64,000 nucleotides of DNA. Source: Saccharicrinis carchari. GTDB taxonomy: Bacteria > Bacteroidota > Bacteroidia > Bacteroidales > Marinilabiliaceae. The stretch is from contig NZ_FXTB01000002.1 of the NCBI RefSeq assembly GCF_900182605.1, forward strand, positions 62,001 through 126,000, written 5' to 3'. The notes beneath the pieces were generated by a model. It searched no databases. It saw nothing but the letters and a program-made list of their open reading frames with translations, and had not been told where the DNA came from. This document shows positions 1 to 8,622 of the stretch, in pieces (position 1 is the first letter of the stretch; each line of letters begins with the position of its first letter). The position numbers and the translations under genes were made by a program.

Positions 1-1
1 T

Positions 2-364
2 AGGATACTGCCCTGGCAGGAAGTGGATATGTTACCTTATTCACTTTCCTCGGCCGACTTGTCGATAGTGAGCCTAAGTGAAAATGCCAGTGCTCTGGCC
101 ATACCCAGCAAAGTTTTTAATTATATGTCGGTGGGGTCGCCTATATTGGCAATAGCGGGTTCCGGATCCGACTTGGAGAGTTTGATATTGGAGAATGAGC
201 TCGGAAAATCCTTTACTCCCGATCAGTCCGATAGAATAATTGCGTATATCAAGGAGCTGGCGGACAATAGTACTCAGTGCCACTTTTACAGCAACAATGC
301 ACTAAAGACGAGTGAAAAGCATACCGCACAAAATGTTGAACTAATAACACAATTTGATGTATAA
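2..364 (+). CDS. Glycosyltransferase (GT4-like), C-terminal part, cut by window edge
   Basis: The reading frame is open from base 2, so the gene starts before the window and only about 120 residues are visible. The visible part contains IPSKVFNYMSVGSPILAIAG, the pattern of the nucleotide-sugar-binding C-terminal lobe of GT-B glycosyltransferases (the PSK..EYM..G.P block of GT4 enzymes acting in exopolysaccharide assembly). It probably adds one sugar to a lipid-linked glycan at the inner face of the plasma membrane. The stop codon overlaps the start of the next gene by 8 bases, so the two are probably translationally coupled. Donor and acceptor cannot be told from this fragment. Confidence 0.75.
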   Translation, partial: RILPWQEVDMLPYSLSSADLSIVSLSENASALAIPSKVFNYMSVGSPILAIAGSGSDLESLILENELGKSFTPDQSDRIIAYIKELADNSTQCHFYSNNALKTSEKHTAQNVELITQFDV

Positions 365-947
365 ATTAATTTTTAAACCGCTTATCGATTTTTTCCTGGC
401 ACTGATTGCAGCTATTTTATTGATACCGGTTTTTATAGCAGTTGGTATAGCCATAAAACTCGAATCGAAAGGACCGGCCGTATTTAAACAAGCCCGTTTG
501 GGCAAAAACGGTAAAATATTTACGGTATATAAGTTTAGGTCGATGGTGAGCGATCAAAGCCGGATAAAAAAAAGCAGTACGGTTTACGAAAACGATCCCA
601 GAATTACACAGGTGGGTGCTTTTATACGCAAAACCAGTATAGACGAATTGCCACAGGTGTTTAATATTCTGAAAGGGGAAATGAGTTTTATCGGCCCCAG
701 ACCTCCGGTGCCACATTATCCTAAAAAATACAGTGATTACAACGAATTTGAAAAACAACGTTTTAGCGTTAAGCCCGGAATTAGTGGCCTGGCACAAATA
801 CGATGTCGCGAAATTCACGATTGGGACATTAACATACCCATTGATGTGGAATATGTAAATAACTATTCGTTTACCTACGATGCCAAACTGTTTTTTGCCT
901 CTTTTTTTACATTTTTTAAACACGATAATATTTATACGAAAGAGTAA
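357..947 (+). CDS. PglC-type monotopic phosphoglycosyl transferase
   Basis: A 196-residue bacterial sugar transferase that moves a sugar-1-phosphate from a UDP-sugar to undecaprenyl phosphate, the first membrane step of glycan assembly. The N-terminal reentrant hydrophobic helix spans about residues 8-33. It is followed by KFRSM, the catalytic Asp-Glu pair in [17 protein letters not shown], and GPRPPVP. It lacks the four-helix N-terminal domain of WcaJ/WbaP enzymes, so its length and layout match the small PglC class. ATG at 357 is preferred over a TTG three bases earlier. PglD-, PglE- and PglF-like genes elsewhere in the window suggest a diacetyl-bacillosamine-type substrate, but this is inference. 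Confidence 0.88.
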   Translation: MYKLIFKPLIDFFLALIAAILLIPVFIAVGIAIKLESKGPAVFKQARLGKNGKIFTVYKFRSMVSDQSRIKKSSTVYENDPRITQVGAFIRKTSIDELPQVFNILKGEMSFIGPRPPVPHYPKKYSDYNEFEKQRFSVKPGISGLAQIRCREIHDWDINIPIDVEYVNNYSFTYDAKLFFASFFTFFKHDNIYTKE

Positions 948-1302
948 TCAGTAAACAGTTGGAGCGAAGCGACATCCCGTCACCTTATTATTATTTATTT
1001 TTTGACGGGAAAACAGTGAACGGTAATCAGTGAACAGTAATCAGTTGGACCCTTGTCTGTTGACAAACAGGGAAGAGGCAGCGTCCAGGATAGGACATCA
1101 TAAACTAACTATATGCGAAATACAGCTCCCCTCCTTTGTAAGGAGAACCTGTTCTGAACTTGCATTCGGGAGGTGGGTGATATGGAGGCACGAAATACCG
1201 GACGGGGTGCTTGTAAGGCTTTTACATTTAGGATGATATTATGAAAAGACAGAAATACAACCGTCAAACCATAAACCGAAAACCGTCAAACCAAATTGCA
1301 AC
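948..1302. other. Intergenic spacer with short repeats and hairpins
   Basis: This 355-base gap shows no convincing gene. It has an 8-bp inverted repeat (arms 975-982 and 1003-1010, tcccgtca/tgacggga, AT-rich loop), near-tandem copies of a word like aatcagtgaacagt (about 948-1046), a small hairpin at 1131-1145 (ctcctt/aaggag), and two copies of ccgtcaaacc near 1261-1290. The last word recurs near 25,515 in front of another envelope gene. This looks like decayed intergenic repeat material. No promoter matching TAnnTTTG was found. Confidence 0.5.
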
Positions 1303-1998
1303 ATGAACCAAAAAACAATAGCCATTCATCAGCCCAATTACCTGCCTTGGTTGGGTTATTTTTATAAGATCTATCAATCCGATGTGTTTGTATTGTTAGA
1401 TGACGTGCAGTTTTCAAACAAAGGAATGCACAATTACACCTACCTAAAAACATCCAACGGGCCGTTCCGGCTAAAGTACCCTGTAAATCAGAATTTTGGT
1501 GACCAAATAAAGCAAGTATCATCAAAAGATCAAATCAATTGGAAAAAGAAACATCTCGACACGGTAGCTGTTAACTATAAAAAAGCACCCAATTTTGAAG
1601 AGGTGTTTGAAGATTATAAAATAATATTAGAACAGCAATACAAGGATATAGTGGACTTAAATGCTGCTTTTATTTTATTTTACACAAAAAAAATGGGTAT
1701 CGATACCGAGTTTGTGCGCTCCTCGGAGCTAAATATTGCATCGACTCGAACGGAAAAAATAATTGATATTTGTAAGGCATTGGACGGTACGGTGTATTAT
1801 TCCGGCACAGGAGCTAAAGCTTATCAAACCAGTGAGGATTTTGATTCGCAGGGAATCGAATTGAGATACTCCCAATTTAACCCGGTGGAATATCCCCAGC
1901 TCTGGGATGGATTTCAATCCAATGTATCGGCATTGGATTATTTTATGAATTGTGGCTACGATTTTAAAACCATACGCGATAAACAGGAACAGAAATGA
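1303..1998 (+). CDS. WbqC-family protein
   Basis: A 231-residue protein of the WbqC family, found in O-antigen and polysaccharide loci. The N-terminal signature IAIHQPNYLPWLGYFYK (residues 5-21) and the following DVQFSNKGMHNY block are typical. The biochemical role of the family is not firmly established; members are usually suspected to modify amino sugars. No signal peptide or membrane segment is seen, so it is cytoplasmic. The stop overlaps the next start by four bases (ATGA, 1995-1998), implying the two proteins are made and perhaps act together. Confidence 0.85.
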   Translation: MNQKTIAIHQPNYLPWLGYFYKIYQSDVFVLLDDVQFSNKGMHNYTYLKTSNGPFRLKYPVNQNFGDQIKQVSSKDQINWKKKHLDTVAVNYKKAPNFEEVFEDYKIILEQQYKDIVDLNAAFILFYTKKMGIDTEFVRSSELNIASTRTEKIIDICKALDGTVYYSGTGAKAYQTSEDFDSQGIELRYSQFNPVEYPQLWDGFQSNVSALDYFMNCGYDFKTIRDKQEQK

Positions 1999-2969
1999 AG
2001 GAAATTGGCAGTTTTATTGGTCTCGACCTGGAAGGTACGCACGAATATTATAACAACGAACTCGATATGGCGCGTTTAAATTCTGCCAGATCGGGTATTT
2101 ACCACGCCTGTGGATTGTACGGCTATCATACCGTTTACCTGCCCTACTATCTGTGCCCGAGCGTAAACAAGTATTTGACCGATCACGGCATCAAGACCAT
2201 CAAATATCATATTAATGCGCATTTTGAACCAATTGATGTAAAACAGGAAGACAATAGTGCCTTTGTTATTGTGAATTACTTCGGCATACTTAGCCACAGT
2301 AAAATGAAAGCAATCGCCGGCAAGTTTCGTAACGTTATCGTGGATAACTCTGCAGCTTTTTATGCCCAACCGGTAGAGGACTGTTACAGCGTTTATTCGC
2401 CACGTAAATTTTTTGGGGTGCCCGATGGGTGCTATGTTATCGGACAATATGCCTCAAAAGGTATGGATGCCTACGCCCAGGATAGATCGGCAGGCACCTC
2501 CTCATTTTTATTTGCTACCATAGAGCAGGGCACCAACCTTACTTACAGCGAGCGAATGAAAAATGAGGAGCGTATCGACAAATCCGGGCCCTTACGTATG
2601 TCGGCACTTACGCAATGTTTACTCAAAAATGTTAACTATCCCAGGATAGCGGCTAAGCGAAAGGAGAATTTTAAGTATGCCCATTTTCATTTTAGCAAAA
2701 TAAACCAGCTCGATCCTTTGCAATCCTTCGACGATACTTGTGTTCCCATGGTATACCCCCTGCTTATAGAAAAAGAAGATCTCGATAAAAAATTAAGAGA
2801 AAAAAAGGTGTATGTGGGTAGGCTCTGGACAAGCGTGTTGCAGCAGGTTGACCCCGATACTTTTGAAGCCCGCATGTCGAAATATATGGTGCCGCTGCCC
2901 ATTGACCAACGGTATGGACGTAGTGAGATAAATTGCATGCACCAATACGTAATGGATGTATTGACTTAA
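1995..2969 (+). CDS. Divergent DegT/DnrJ/EryC1-like PLP-dependent protein
   Basis: A 324-residue protein with the fold signs of sugar aminotransferases of the DegT family but very divergent. Asp117 in VIVDNSA fits the residue that holds the pyridine nitrogen, and Lys138 in YSPRKFFGVPDG sits where the PLP-binding lysine is expected. The protein is shorter than the usual 370-400 residues. It may aminate a keto sugar, or use PLP chemistry differently. It is translationally coupled to the WbqC-family gene, so the two probably act on one substrate. Family assignment rests on motif reading and is moderate. Confidence 0.65.
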   Translation: MKEIGSFIGLDLEGTHEYYNNELDMARLNSARSGIYHACGLYGYHTVYLPYYLCPSVNKYLTDHGIKTIKYHINAHFEPIDVKQEDNSAFVIVNYFGILSHSKMKAIAGKFRNVIVDNSAAFYAQPVEDCYSVYSPRKFFGVPDGCYVIGQYASKGMDAYAQDRSAGTSSFLFATIEQGTNLTYSERMKNEERIDKSGPLRMSALTQCLLKNVNYPRIAAKRKENFKYAHFHFSKINQLDPLQSFDDTCVPMVYPLLIEKEDLDKKLREKKVYVGRLWTSVLQQVDPDTFEARMSKYMVPLPIDQRYGRSEINCMHQYVMDVLT

Positions 2970-3072
2970 TTTTTATAAGCGCTTTAGAATTAACATAGTC
3001 CTAAACTTTAATTCCTTAGGCAACTGCCTGTAAACATTAAATTTTATAAGCAATTATTAAACGTACCTAACA

Positions 3073-4215
3073 ATGAAAGAAGGGATACCCGTAAAGCAAA
3101 ACACAATATTAAAGAGGAAGATAGTAGTTACGGATAAACTAAAAATAACTGTGCATCCAATTACTGCGATAGATCAAAAGGAGTGGAATCATTTTTTAAA
3201 TAACACATCAGAATCTACTTTTTTTTGTACAACGGATTGGTGGAATACTTTCAAAGGATCTTTTCTATTGCAAATACGTGATGCAGAGGGCAAATTGGTG
3301 GGGGGAGTGCCTTTTCGAACTTTAACAGTGCTACCCATTGTAGGTAAATATTTTAAGTTTGCCTGGTTAGATTCGTCGGTATTGGTGCATCGGGAAAAAG
3401 AAGAAAAAGAAAAGGTAAGCATAAAAAAAAAGGTGTTTCTATTTTTAGCGGATTATCTGAAGCACAAGGGGGCTATCGTTATGTTTGTTTCCACCAAAAC
3501 CCGTTCCTTCGATAAAGAGCTTTACCAAGAATTGTTTCATGGATTTGAAAAATGTGCCACATTTATGAACGACCTCACCCCCGACGAAGATCAAATGTAT
3601 AAATCGTTTGCTAAGGGAAAAAGATATGCCATCCGTAGAGGGCGTAAATCGGAGGTCAATATCGAAATTTACAAGGGTAGATCAGGGCTTTCTAAGATAG
3701 AGGATTATTGCCAGTTACAAAACAAATTGTTTGAGCACAAAAGCGATTCGTATTCCGACATTTATTTTAAAACCCAACAACATCTTAAATCTATCTTGTC
3801 ATCCGAAAATGCATATATTGGCATGGCTTACCATAAGGGTCAGCCGGCAGCCGGAATTGTTAATGTGAGTCATAAAAATGTGATGTTTGGATATTTGGGA
3901 GCATCTGACAACGAGTTAAACAGAGCAACTGATGCCTCTACCCTTCTGGAGTTTGAGATGATGAAGTATGCAAAACAACAAGGTTTTGCCCAATACGATT
4001 TTGGAGGTACGCCCGTTGAAGATCCAGAAAAATCGGATCCGCTGTACGGAGTGCATATGTACAAAAAAGGGTATAACGGAGAGCATCAACAGTTCGATTG
4101 CACTACTTTTGTTCTCCGCAGTCACAGGTATCGTTTTGTTTGGTGGCTCCGTAAGTTTGAAACCAATCCAATGGTTCAAAAGATTTATAAAACGCTTAAA
4201 AATTATAGTAGATAA
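3073..4215 (+). CDS. FemAB/GNAT-type acyltransferase, copy 1
   Basis: A 380-residue protein resembling the FemAB-related GNAT family (Acetyltransf_6 type) common in extracellular polysaccharide loci. Visible blocks are SESTFFCTTDWWNTF (about residues 40-54), GGVPFR, AWLDSSVL, a basic stretch FAKGKRYAIRRGRK and the C-terminal acyl-CoA-fold piece AYHKGQPAAGIV...YLGASD. Relatives transfer aminoacyl or acyl groups to amines of glycans or peptides. There is no signal peptide. The following gene is a clear tandem paralogue 18 bases downstream. The acyl donor is unknown; the private ACP 2 kb downstream is a candidate. Confidence 0.72.
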   Translation: MKEGIPVKQNTILKRKIVVTDKLKITVHPITAIDQKEWNHFLNNTSESTFFCTTDWWNTFKGSFLLQIRDAEGKLVGGVPFRTLTVLPIVGKYFKFAWLDSSVLVHREKEEKEKVSIKKKVFLFLADYLKHKGAIVMFVSTKTRSFDKELYQELFHGFEKCATFMNDLTPDEDQMYKSFAKGKRYAIRRGRKSEVNIEIYKGRSGLSKIEDYCQLQNKLFEHKSDSYSDIYFKTQQHLKSILSSENAYIGMAYHKGQPAAGIVNVSHKNVMFGYLGASDNELNRATDASTLLEFEMMKYAKQQGFAQYDFGGTPVEDPEKSDPLYGVHMYKKGYNGEHQQFDCTTFVLRSHRYRFVWWLRKFETNPMVQKIYKTLKNYSR

Positions 4216-4233
4216 TATAATAACATCTGGTAA

Positions 4234-5322
4234 GTGAACAACATACACATCAGCATCCACCCTTTAAATAAGATAGACGAGGGTGAGTGGATCAGTTTTT
4301 TAAACAAAAACTCGGAATCTACATTTTTTTGCACCCTCGATTGGTGGAAGACATTCGAACATGCATTTATATTGCAATTACGTAATGATGAGGGTATACT
4401 GCTGGGCGGAGTGCCATTTCGTATCTTATCGGTGATGCCCTTAGCACAAAAATATTTTCAAAGTGCCTGGCTCGATTCATCCGTATTGGTGCACGATGGG
4501 GTGGAAGAAGGGCAAAAGTTAAAGCTGAAAAAGAAGGCAATAGAATTTTTGCTGGTTTACCTGAAAAAAATGCATGTAATAAACATGACCATCTCTTCCA
4601 AAACCAGATCGTACGACGCTGAGCTGTTTAAAGAGGTATTCGGGGAGAGTGAAAAATGCGCCACATTTATCGTCGATCTAAATAAGAATGAGGAAGCTAT
4701 TTTTAGAGCATTCTCGAAAGGCAGGAAAAGTGCAGTAAAAAAAGCGGAAAAAATGGGGGTTGAAGTAAAAATATTAAAAGGAGAATCCGGATTTGCGCTT
4801 ATCCCGGATTACTGCTTCCTCGAAAATAAACTATTTGCAAACAAGCGGCAATCCTACTCTAATATTTATTTTAAATCAGAAGGGTATTTAAAAACATTAT
4901 TGTCTTCGGATAATACCTATGTGGCCATGGCCTATTATAACGATAAGCCGGTGGCAGGTAGTATAATCGTAGCGCACCAAAAAAGCTTGTATTATTATTT
5001 GGGTGCTTCGGATATAGAATTAAACAGGGTAACCAATGCGTCCTCCCTCTTGATGTATGAGAACATAAAGTTTGGAAAAGAAAAGGGTTATCAAGCATTC
5101 GATATGGGGGGTATCCCGATTAAAGAGCCCGATATGTCGGACAGCCTGTACGGCGTATATAAGTTTAAAAAAGATTTTGGAGGCGAGCGTCAAGCGTATC
5201 ATTGTGCGGGTTATACACTCCATCCGGGGCGTTATCATTTCCTATGGAAACTGAGGAAGTACGAATCGAACCGGCTGGCACAAAGGGCTTATAAGATGTT
5301 AAAAGGCAGTAAGGGAATCTAA
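4234..5322 (+). CDS. FemAB/GNAT-type acyltransferase, copy 2
   Basis: A 362-residue paralogue of the preceding protein, aligning end to end: SESTFFCTLDWWKTF, GGVPFR, AWLDSSVLVH, SSKTRSYDAELF, KCATF, YLGASDIELNR and DSLYGVYKFKK all have counterparts. By eye about half the residues agree. It begins with GTG at 4234. The longer N-terminus of copy 1 is missing here, and alignment begins at IHISIHPL. Two diverged tandem copies suggest two acceptors or two acylation positions on one repeat unit rather than gene dosage alone. Cytoplasmic; acyl donor unknown. Confidence 0.72.
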   Translation: MNNIHISIHPLNKIDEGEWISFLNKNSESTFFCTLDWWKTFEHAFILQLRNDEGILLGGVPFRILSVMPLAQKYFQSAWLDSSVLVHDGVEEGQKLKLKKKAIEFLLVYLKKMHVINMTISSKTRSYDAELFKEVFGESEKCATFIVDLNKNEEAIFRAFSKGRKSAVKKAEKMGVEVKILKGESGFALIPDYCFLENKLFANKRQSYSNIYFKSEGYLKTLLSSDNTYVAMAYYNDKPVAGSIIVAHQKSLYYYLGASDIELNRVTNASSLLMYENIKFGKEKGYQAFDMGGIPIKEPDMSDSLYGVYKFKKDFGGERQAYHCAGYTLHPGRYHFLWKLRKYESNRLAQRAYKMLKGSKGI

Positions 5323-5367
5323 GTGCTTGATAAAAAAGTTTGAGTTTAAAACAAAATTAACATATCT

Positions 5368-6039
5368 ATGAAAAAGAACATACTGATCTTAGCCCCACAC
5401 CCCGATGATGAAGTGTTGGGCTGTGGGGGATTCATTAAAAAGAAATCGCAACAAGGGCATCGTGTTTACGTGCTGGTGGCTACACGCGGATCGGCAAAAC
5501 GTTATAGTGAAGAACGTGTGGCCAATGTGCGCAGGGAAGCCCTGGATGCACATGCACTGCTGGGTGTAAGCGAAACCGTTTTTTTGGATTTTCCGGCTCC
5601 CGATCTCGATCTGGTGTCAAAGGCCGATATGTCGGGCGAGATAGCCCATGTGTTGAAGAAGTTTGAGATAGAAGAATTATTTTTACCCCACCGGGGCGAC
5701 ATACACCACGACCATCAGGCTGTTTTTAACGCCGGTCTGGTTGCTGCACGGCCTGTGCACGGCAACACAGTGAAGCGTATTTATGCCTACGAAACGCTCT
5801 CCGAAACTGAATGGGCAGCTCCCTTTGCGGCTGATGTTTTTATACCTAATTATTTTGAGGAGGTTAGCGATACTTTTGCAGCTAAATTAGAAGCTATGAA
5901 GTTGTTTAAAAGCCAGCTTCGCGAATTTCCAAACTCCCGCTCGCTTCAAGCCATAGAGGCCTTGGCCAAATTTCGAGGGTGCACGGTTGGCTTCGATCGT
6001 GCCGAAGCTTTTATGGTTATTCGCGTAATAGAAAGTTGA
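5368..6039 (+). CDS. PIG-L family deacetylase (LmbE-like)
   Basis: A 223-residue zinc-dependent de-N-acetylase of the PIG-L/LmbE family. The metal-binding motif APHPDDEVLGCGG is at residues 9-21 and the second metal histidine lies in HRGDIHHDHQAV (about 109-120). Family members remove the N-acetyl group of GlcNAc-type sugars or related conjugates, leaving a free amine. Set between two FemAB/GNAT acyltransferases and an ACP/KAS III/SDR set, it could unmask an amine that is then re-acylated with another acyl chain. That pathway role is inference; the family call is firm. Confidence 0.9.
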   Translation: MKKNILILAPHPDDEVLGCGGFIKKKSQQGHRVYVLVATRGSAKRYSEERVANVRREALDAHALLGVSETVFLDFPAPDLDLVSKADMSGEIAHVLKKFEIEELFLPHRGDIHHDHQAVFNAGLVAARPVHGNTVKRIYAYETLSETEWAAPFAADVFIPNYFEEVSDTFAAKLEAMKLFKSQLREFPNSRSLQAIEALAKFRGCTVGFDRAEAFMVIRVIES

Positions 6040-6166
6040 TTTGGTGTAAAATATTAGAGCAATATTTGTTAATAGATATTAAAAACGAGCAAATTTTTTT
6101 ATATTCGGTTAACAATCTATTACACGGAAATCATATAATTGAAAACGCCCACTAAATTTTAATGAG

Positions 6167-6388
6167 ATGAAAGATAAATTTATTACAGCCCTGGCTGAAG
6201 CATTAGAAATGGACGAGTCGGACGTAAAAATGGCCGATAAATTCAGAGATTACGAAAGTTACGATTCCTTAGCCGAACTGTCGGTGCTGGCAATGCTCGA
6301 TTCGGATTTTGAGGTCGAAATTGAAATGGACGAATACAACAAATACCAAACTGTTGAGGAGCTTTATAAACGTATTTCTACTAAATAG
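6167..6388 (+). CDS. Acyl carrier protein, cluster-specific
   Basis: A 73-residue acidic protein of acyl-carrier type. Ser34 in YDSLAELSVL is the expected phosphopantetheine attachment site, set at the start of a helix as in ACPs, with further helices before and after. Its sequence differs from the highly conserved housekeeping AcpP (which has DSLDTVEL-like text), and it sits in a glycan cluster just before a KAS III gene, so it probably carries a specialised acyl chain for glycan modification. It needs activation by a phosphopantetheinyl transferase not present in this window. Confidence 0.85.
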   Translation: MKDKFITALAEALEMDESDVKMADKFRDYESYDSLAELSVLAMLDSDFEVEIEMDEYNKYQTVEELYKRISTK

Positions 6389-6623
6389 TAGCTATAAAAA
6401 AGCCAAAAACGGCGTTACGCTTGTCAGGAAAATTACGCATCCTGTAGGTGCTTTTTGTTGAGTTTAAAATAAAAACTTTACAAAAACGATAAGGGCACGC
6501 CGTTTTACCTGTGTTCACAAGCCTCTGCTAAGGCGGAACAGGTTTTGTCGTTGGCGTTTTTTATCGGGCAACACAAAAACATCCGAGTTTTCTTTGAAGT
6601 ACTAACCAGTAAAACCAAACAAT
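6389..6623. other. Structured spacer between ACP and KAS III genes
   Basis: This 235-base gap has nested inverted repeats. A 10-bp pair aaaacggcgt (6406-6415) and acgccgtttt (6497-6506) encloses about 80 bases. Directly after it, cctgt.ttc can pair with gaacagg across about 20 bases (about 6508-6542). No reading frame is evident. It may act as an intercistronic RNA structure that sets the ratio of ACP to enzyme, but no function is shown. Confidence 0.4.
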
Positions 6624-7682
6624 ATGGGACTGTTTAAATTTACCAACATAGGCATTTCGGGCATATCCGCAGCGGTACCTAAAAATGTGATAGATAATTA
6701 CGAATACGATGTGGTTTTTCCGAAGGAGGAACTGAAAGAGGTGGTGGACAAGATAGGAGTAAAGGAACGTCGGTTTGCCGACAAGGATACCTGTGCTTCT
6801 GATTTATGCTATGCGGCTGCTCAGAATCTTCTTGAGGATATGAAGGTAAGTCGGGAAGAAATAGACCTGCTGCTTTTTATATCGCAAACACCCGATTACC
6901 GGATGCCGGCCACGTCCATTATTCTTCAGCACAAATTAGGCTTATCCAGATCTGCTATTGCCTTTGATATAAGCTTGGGCTGCTCGGCTTTTTTGTACGG
7001 ACTCTCTGTGGCTTATTCCATGATCAGTTCGGGAGCGGTACGAAAAGCGCTGGTGCTGGATGGAGAAACCAGATCTAAGGTGTATTCGGCAAAAGATCGT
7101 AAAACAGCCTTTTTGTTTGGTGATGCCGGAGTAGCCGCATTAATTGAAAAAGACGAGAAGTTCGGTACAAGCTGGTTCTCACTGAATTCTGACGGGGAAA
7201 GGGAATCGCTCATTAAGATTCCGGCCGGGGGATATCGCAACATGACAAGCGCAGAAACACTCAAGGAAAAGGTGGTGGACGAATATGGAAATATGCGATC
7301 GGATGAACAGGGTTACATGAACGGTGCCGACGTATTCAACTTTGTGCTGCGCGAAGTGCCCAAGGATTTTAAGCGGCTTGTAGAATACGCCGGTGTAGAT
7401 ATTTCGACAGTAGATCATTTTGTGTTTCATCAGGCCAATAAATACATCAACGGACTGGTGGCCAGAAAGCTAAAGTTGCCTGCCGACAAAATACCTTCTA
7501 CCATTGAGCAGTATGGTAACACTTCCTCTGTATCTATTCCATTGACCATCGTGTCGAAGTTAAAAAACAAGCTAAACCAACCTACGCGATTGCTCCTTTG
7601 CGGTTTTGGTGTAGGGTTGTCCTGGGGAACAACCATCATTAATGTGGAGGATTGTTATGTGGGCGATGTGTTGGAAGTATAA
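6624..7682 (+). CDS. 3-oxoacyl-ACP synthase III (KAS III, FabH-like)
   Basis: A 352-residue ketosynthase III with a complete catalytic triad: Cys120 in LGCSAFLYGL, His269 in FHQANKYI and Asn299 in YGNTSSVSIPL. It should condense an acyl-CoA (often acetyl-CoA) with malonyl-ACP to give 3-oxoacyl-ACP. The dedicated ACP upstream and the SDR reductase downstream fit a short route to 3-hydroxyacyl-ACP. Clustering with glycan genes argues for a modification role rather than bulk lipid synthesis. FabH-like enzymes also occur in other secondary pathways, so the acyl primer cannot be told from sequence. Confidence 0.88.
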   Translation: MGLFKFTNIGISGISAAVPKNVIDNYEYDVVFPKEELKEVVDKIGVKERRFADKDTCASDLCYAAAQNLLEDMKVSREEIDLLLFISQTPDYRMPATSIILQHKLGLSRSAIAFDISLGCSAFLYGLSVAYSMISSGAVRKALVLDGETRSKVYSAKDRKTAFLFGDAGVAALIEKDEKFGTSWFSLNSDGERESLIKIPAGGYRNMTSAETLKEKVVDEYGNMRSDEQGYMNGADVFNFVLREVPKDFKRLVEYAGVDISTVDHFVFHQANKYINGLVARKLKLPADKIPSTIEQYGNTSSVSIPLTIVSKLKNKLNQPTRLLLCGFGVGLSWGTTIINVEDCYVGDVLEV

Positions 7683-7815
7683 AGGGGTATATTAGCATAA
7701 AGTATATGGCGCTTAGTGGTGTCATGCGTCCTTTTATTCCGAAGAAAAAGACGAGTGGTGAATAGAATGTGCTGAATTTAAAATGGTAATTGTTAACCGG
7801 TAGGCCGTGAAACGA

Positions 7816-7823
7816 TAGATTTG
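7816..7823 (+). promoter_or_regulatory. Putative -7 promoter element before the SDR gene
   Basis: TAGATTTG matches the Bacteroidota -7 consensus TAnnTTTG, 31 bases before the SDR start codon. A TTG at 7790-7792 lies about 23 bases upstream as a possible -33 element, slightly farther than usual. It would be an internal promoter after the 172-base gap behind the KAS III gene. Confidence 0.45.
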
Positions 7824-7854
7824 CACCTTGTGACCCGTAATCCAAATAAATTAT

Positions 7855-8622
7855 ATGCCTGAAAATCCGTTTAACCTAAACAATAAAGTAATCATCATAA
7901 CCGGTGCCTCATCCGGCATTGGAAGGCAATGTGCGATATCCTGCAGCGCAATGGGTGCCAGGGTGATGTTGTTCGGGAGGGATGCCCAGCGCCTGGACGA
8001 AACATTGCAGGCCATGGTAGATGTCAGTAAACACGAAACCTTTGCCGTGGATCTATGCGAGTACAAGCAAACGGCAAGCATCGTAAAAGATATCAGTACA
8101 CGGATAGGTCGTATAAGTGGCCTTATCAATTGTGCCGGCATATCTACCACACTGCCCATAAATGCTGTTTCGGCCGATAAGATGGAAGCTTTTTTTAAAA
8201 CCAATGTACTGGCCGGTATAAACCTAAGCAAGCAGGTGGTTGCTGCCTCCAACTTCTCGCAACAGGGAGGCAGTGTTATTTTTATTAGTTCGGTGATGGG
8301 TGTGGTTGGTGCCAAAGGAAAAACATTGTATTCCATGACCAAAGGTGCACTGATTTCTGCCACCAAATCATTGGCGGTGGAGCTGGCTGCTAAGCATATT
8401 AGGGTTAACGCCGTGTCGCCAGGTGTAGTGCATACCCCTATGTCAAAATCAGCTATTTATTCCCGAAATAAAGAAGCCCTCGACGTTGTTACAAAGCAAC
8501 ATCCTTTGGGCTTAGGCAAACCCGAAGATGTGGCCAATGCCTGCATGTTTCTCTTGTCCGATGCTTCGCGCTGGATTACCGGTACCAACTTGGTGGTAGA
8601 CGGAGGCTACCTGGCTAAATAA
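7855..8622 (+). CDS. SDR-family oxidoreductase (FabG-like)
   Basis: A 255-residue short-chain dehydrogenase/reductase. The nucleotide-binding motif GASSGIG is at residues 17-23, the NAG-equivalent is NCAG, and the catalytic pair is Tyr159 and Lys163 in YSMTK. The C-terminal TGTNLVVDGGYLAK is typical of FabG-type enzymes. Placed after an ACP and a KAS III, it most likely reduces 3-oxoacyl-ACP to 3-hydroxyacyl-ACP with NAD(P)H. It could instead reduce a keto sugar, since SDRs are versatile. It is cytoplasmic and may have its own promoter. Confidence 0.87.
   Translation: MPENPFNLNNKVIIITGASSGIGRQCAISCSAMGARVMLFGRDAQRLDETLQAMVDVSKHETFAVDLCEYKQTASIVKDISTRIGRISGLINCAGISTTLPINAVSADKMEAFFKTNVLAGINLSKQVVAASNFSQQGGSVIFISSVMGVVGAKGKTLYSMTKGALISATKSLAVELAAKHIRVNAVSPGVVHTPMSKSAIYSRNKEALDVVTKQHPLGLGKPEDVANACMFLLSDASRWITGTNLVVDGGYLAK

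Noticed and set aside
1030-1236. A 68-codon frame on the plus strand in the 948-1302 gap
   Set aside because: It covers repeat-like text, has no recognisable domain, and its frame shows no protein-like conservation pattern.
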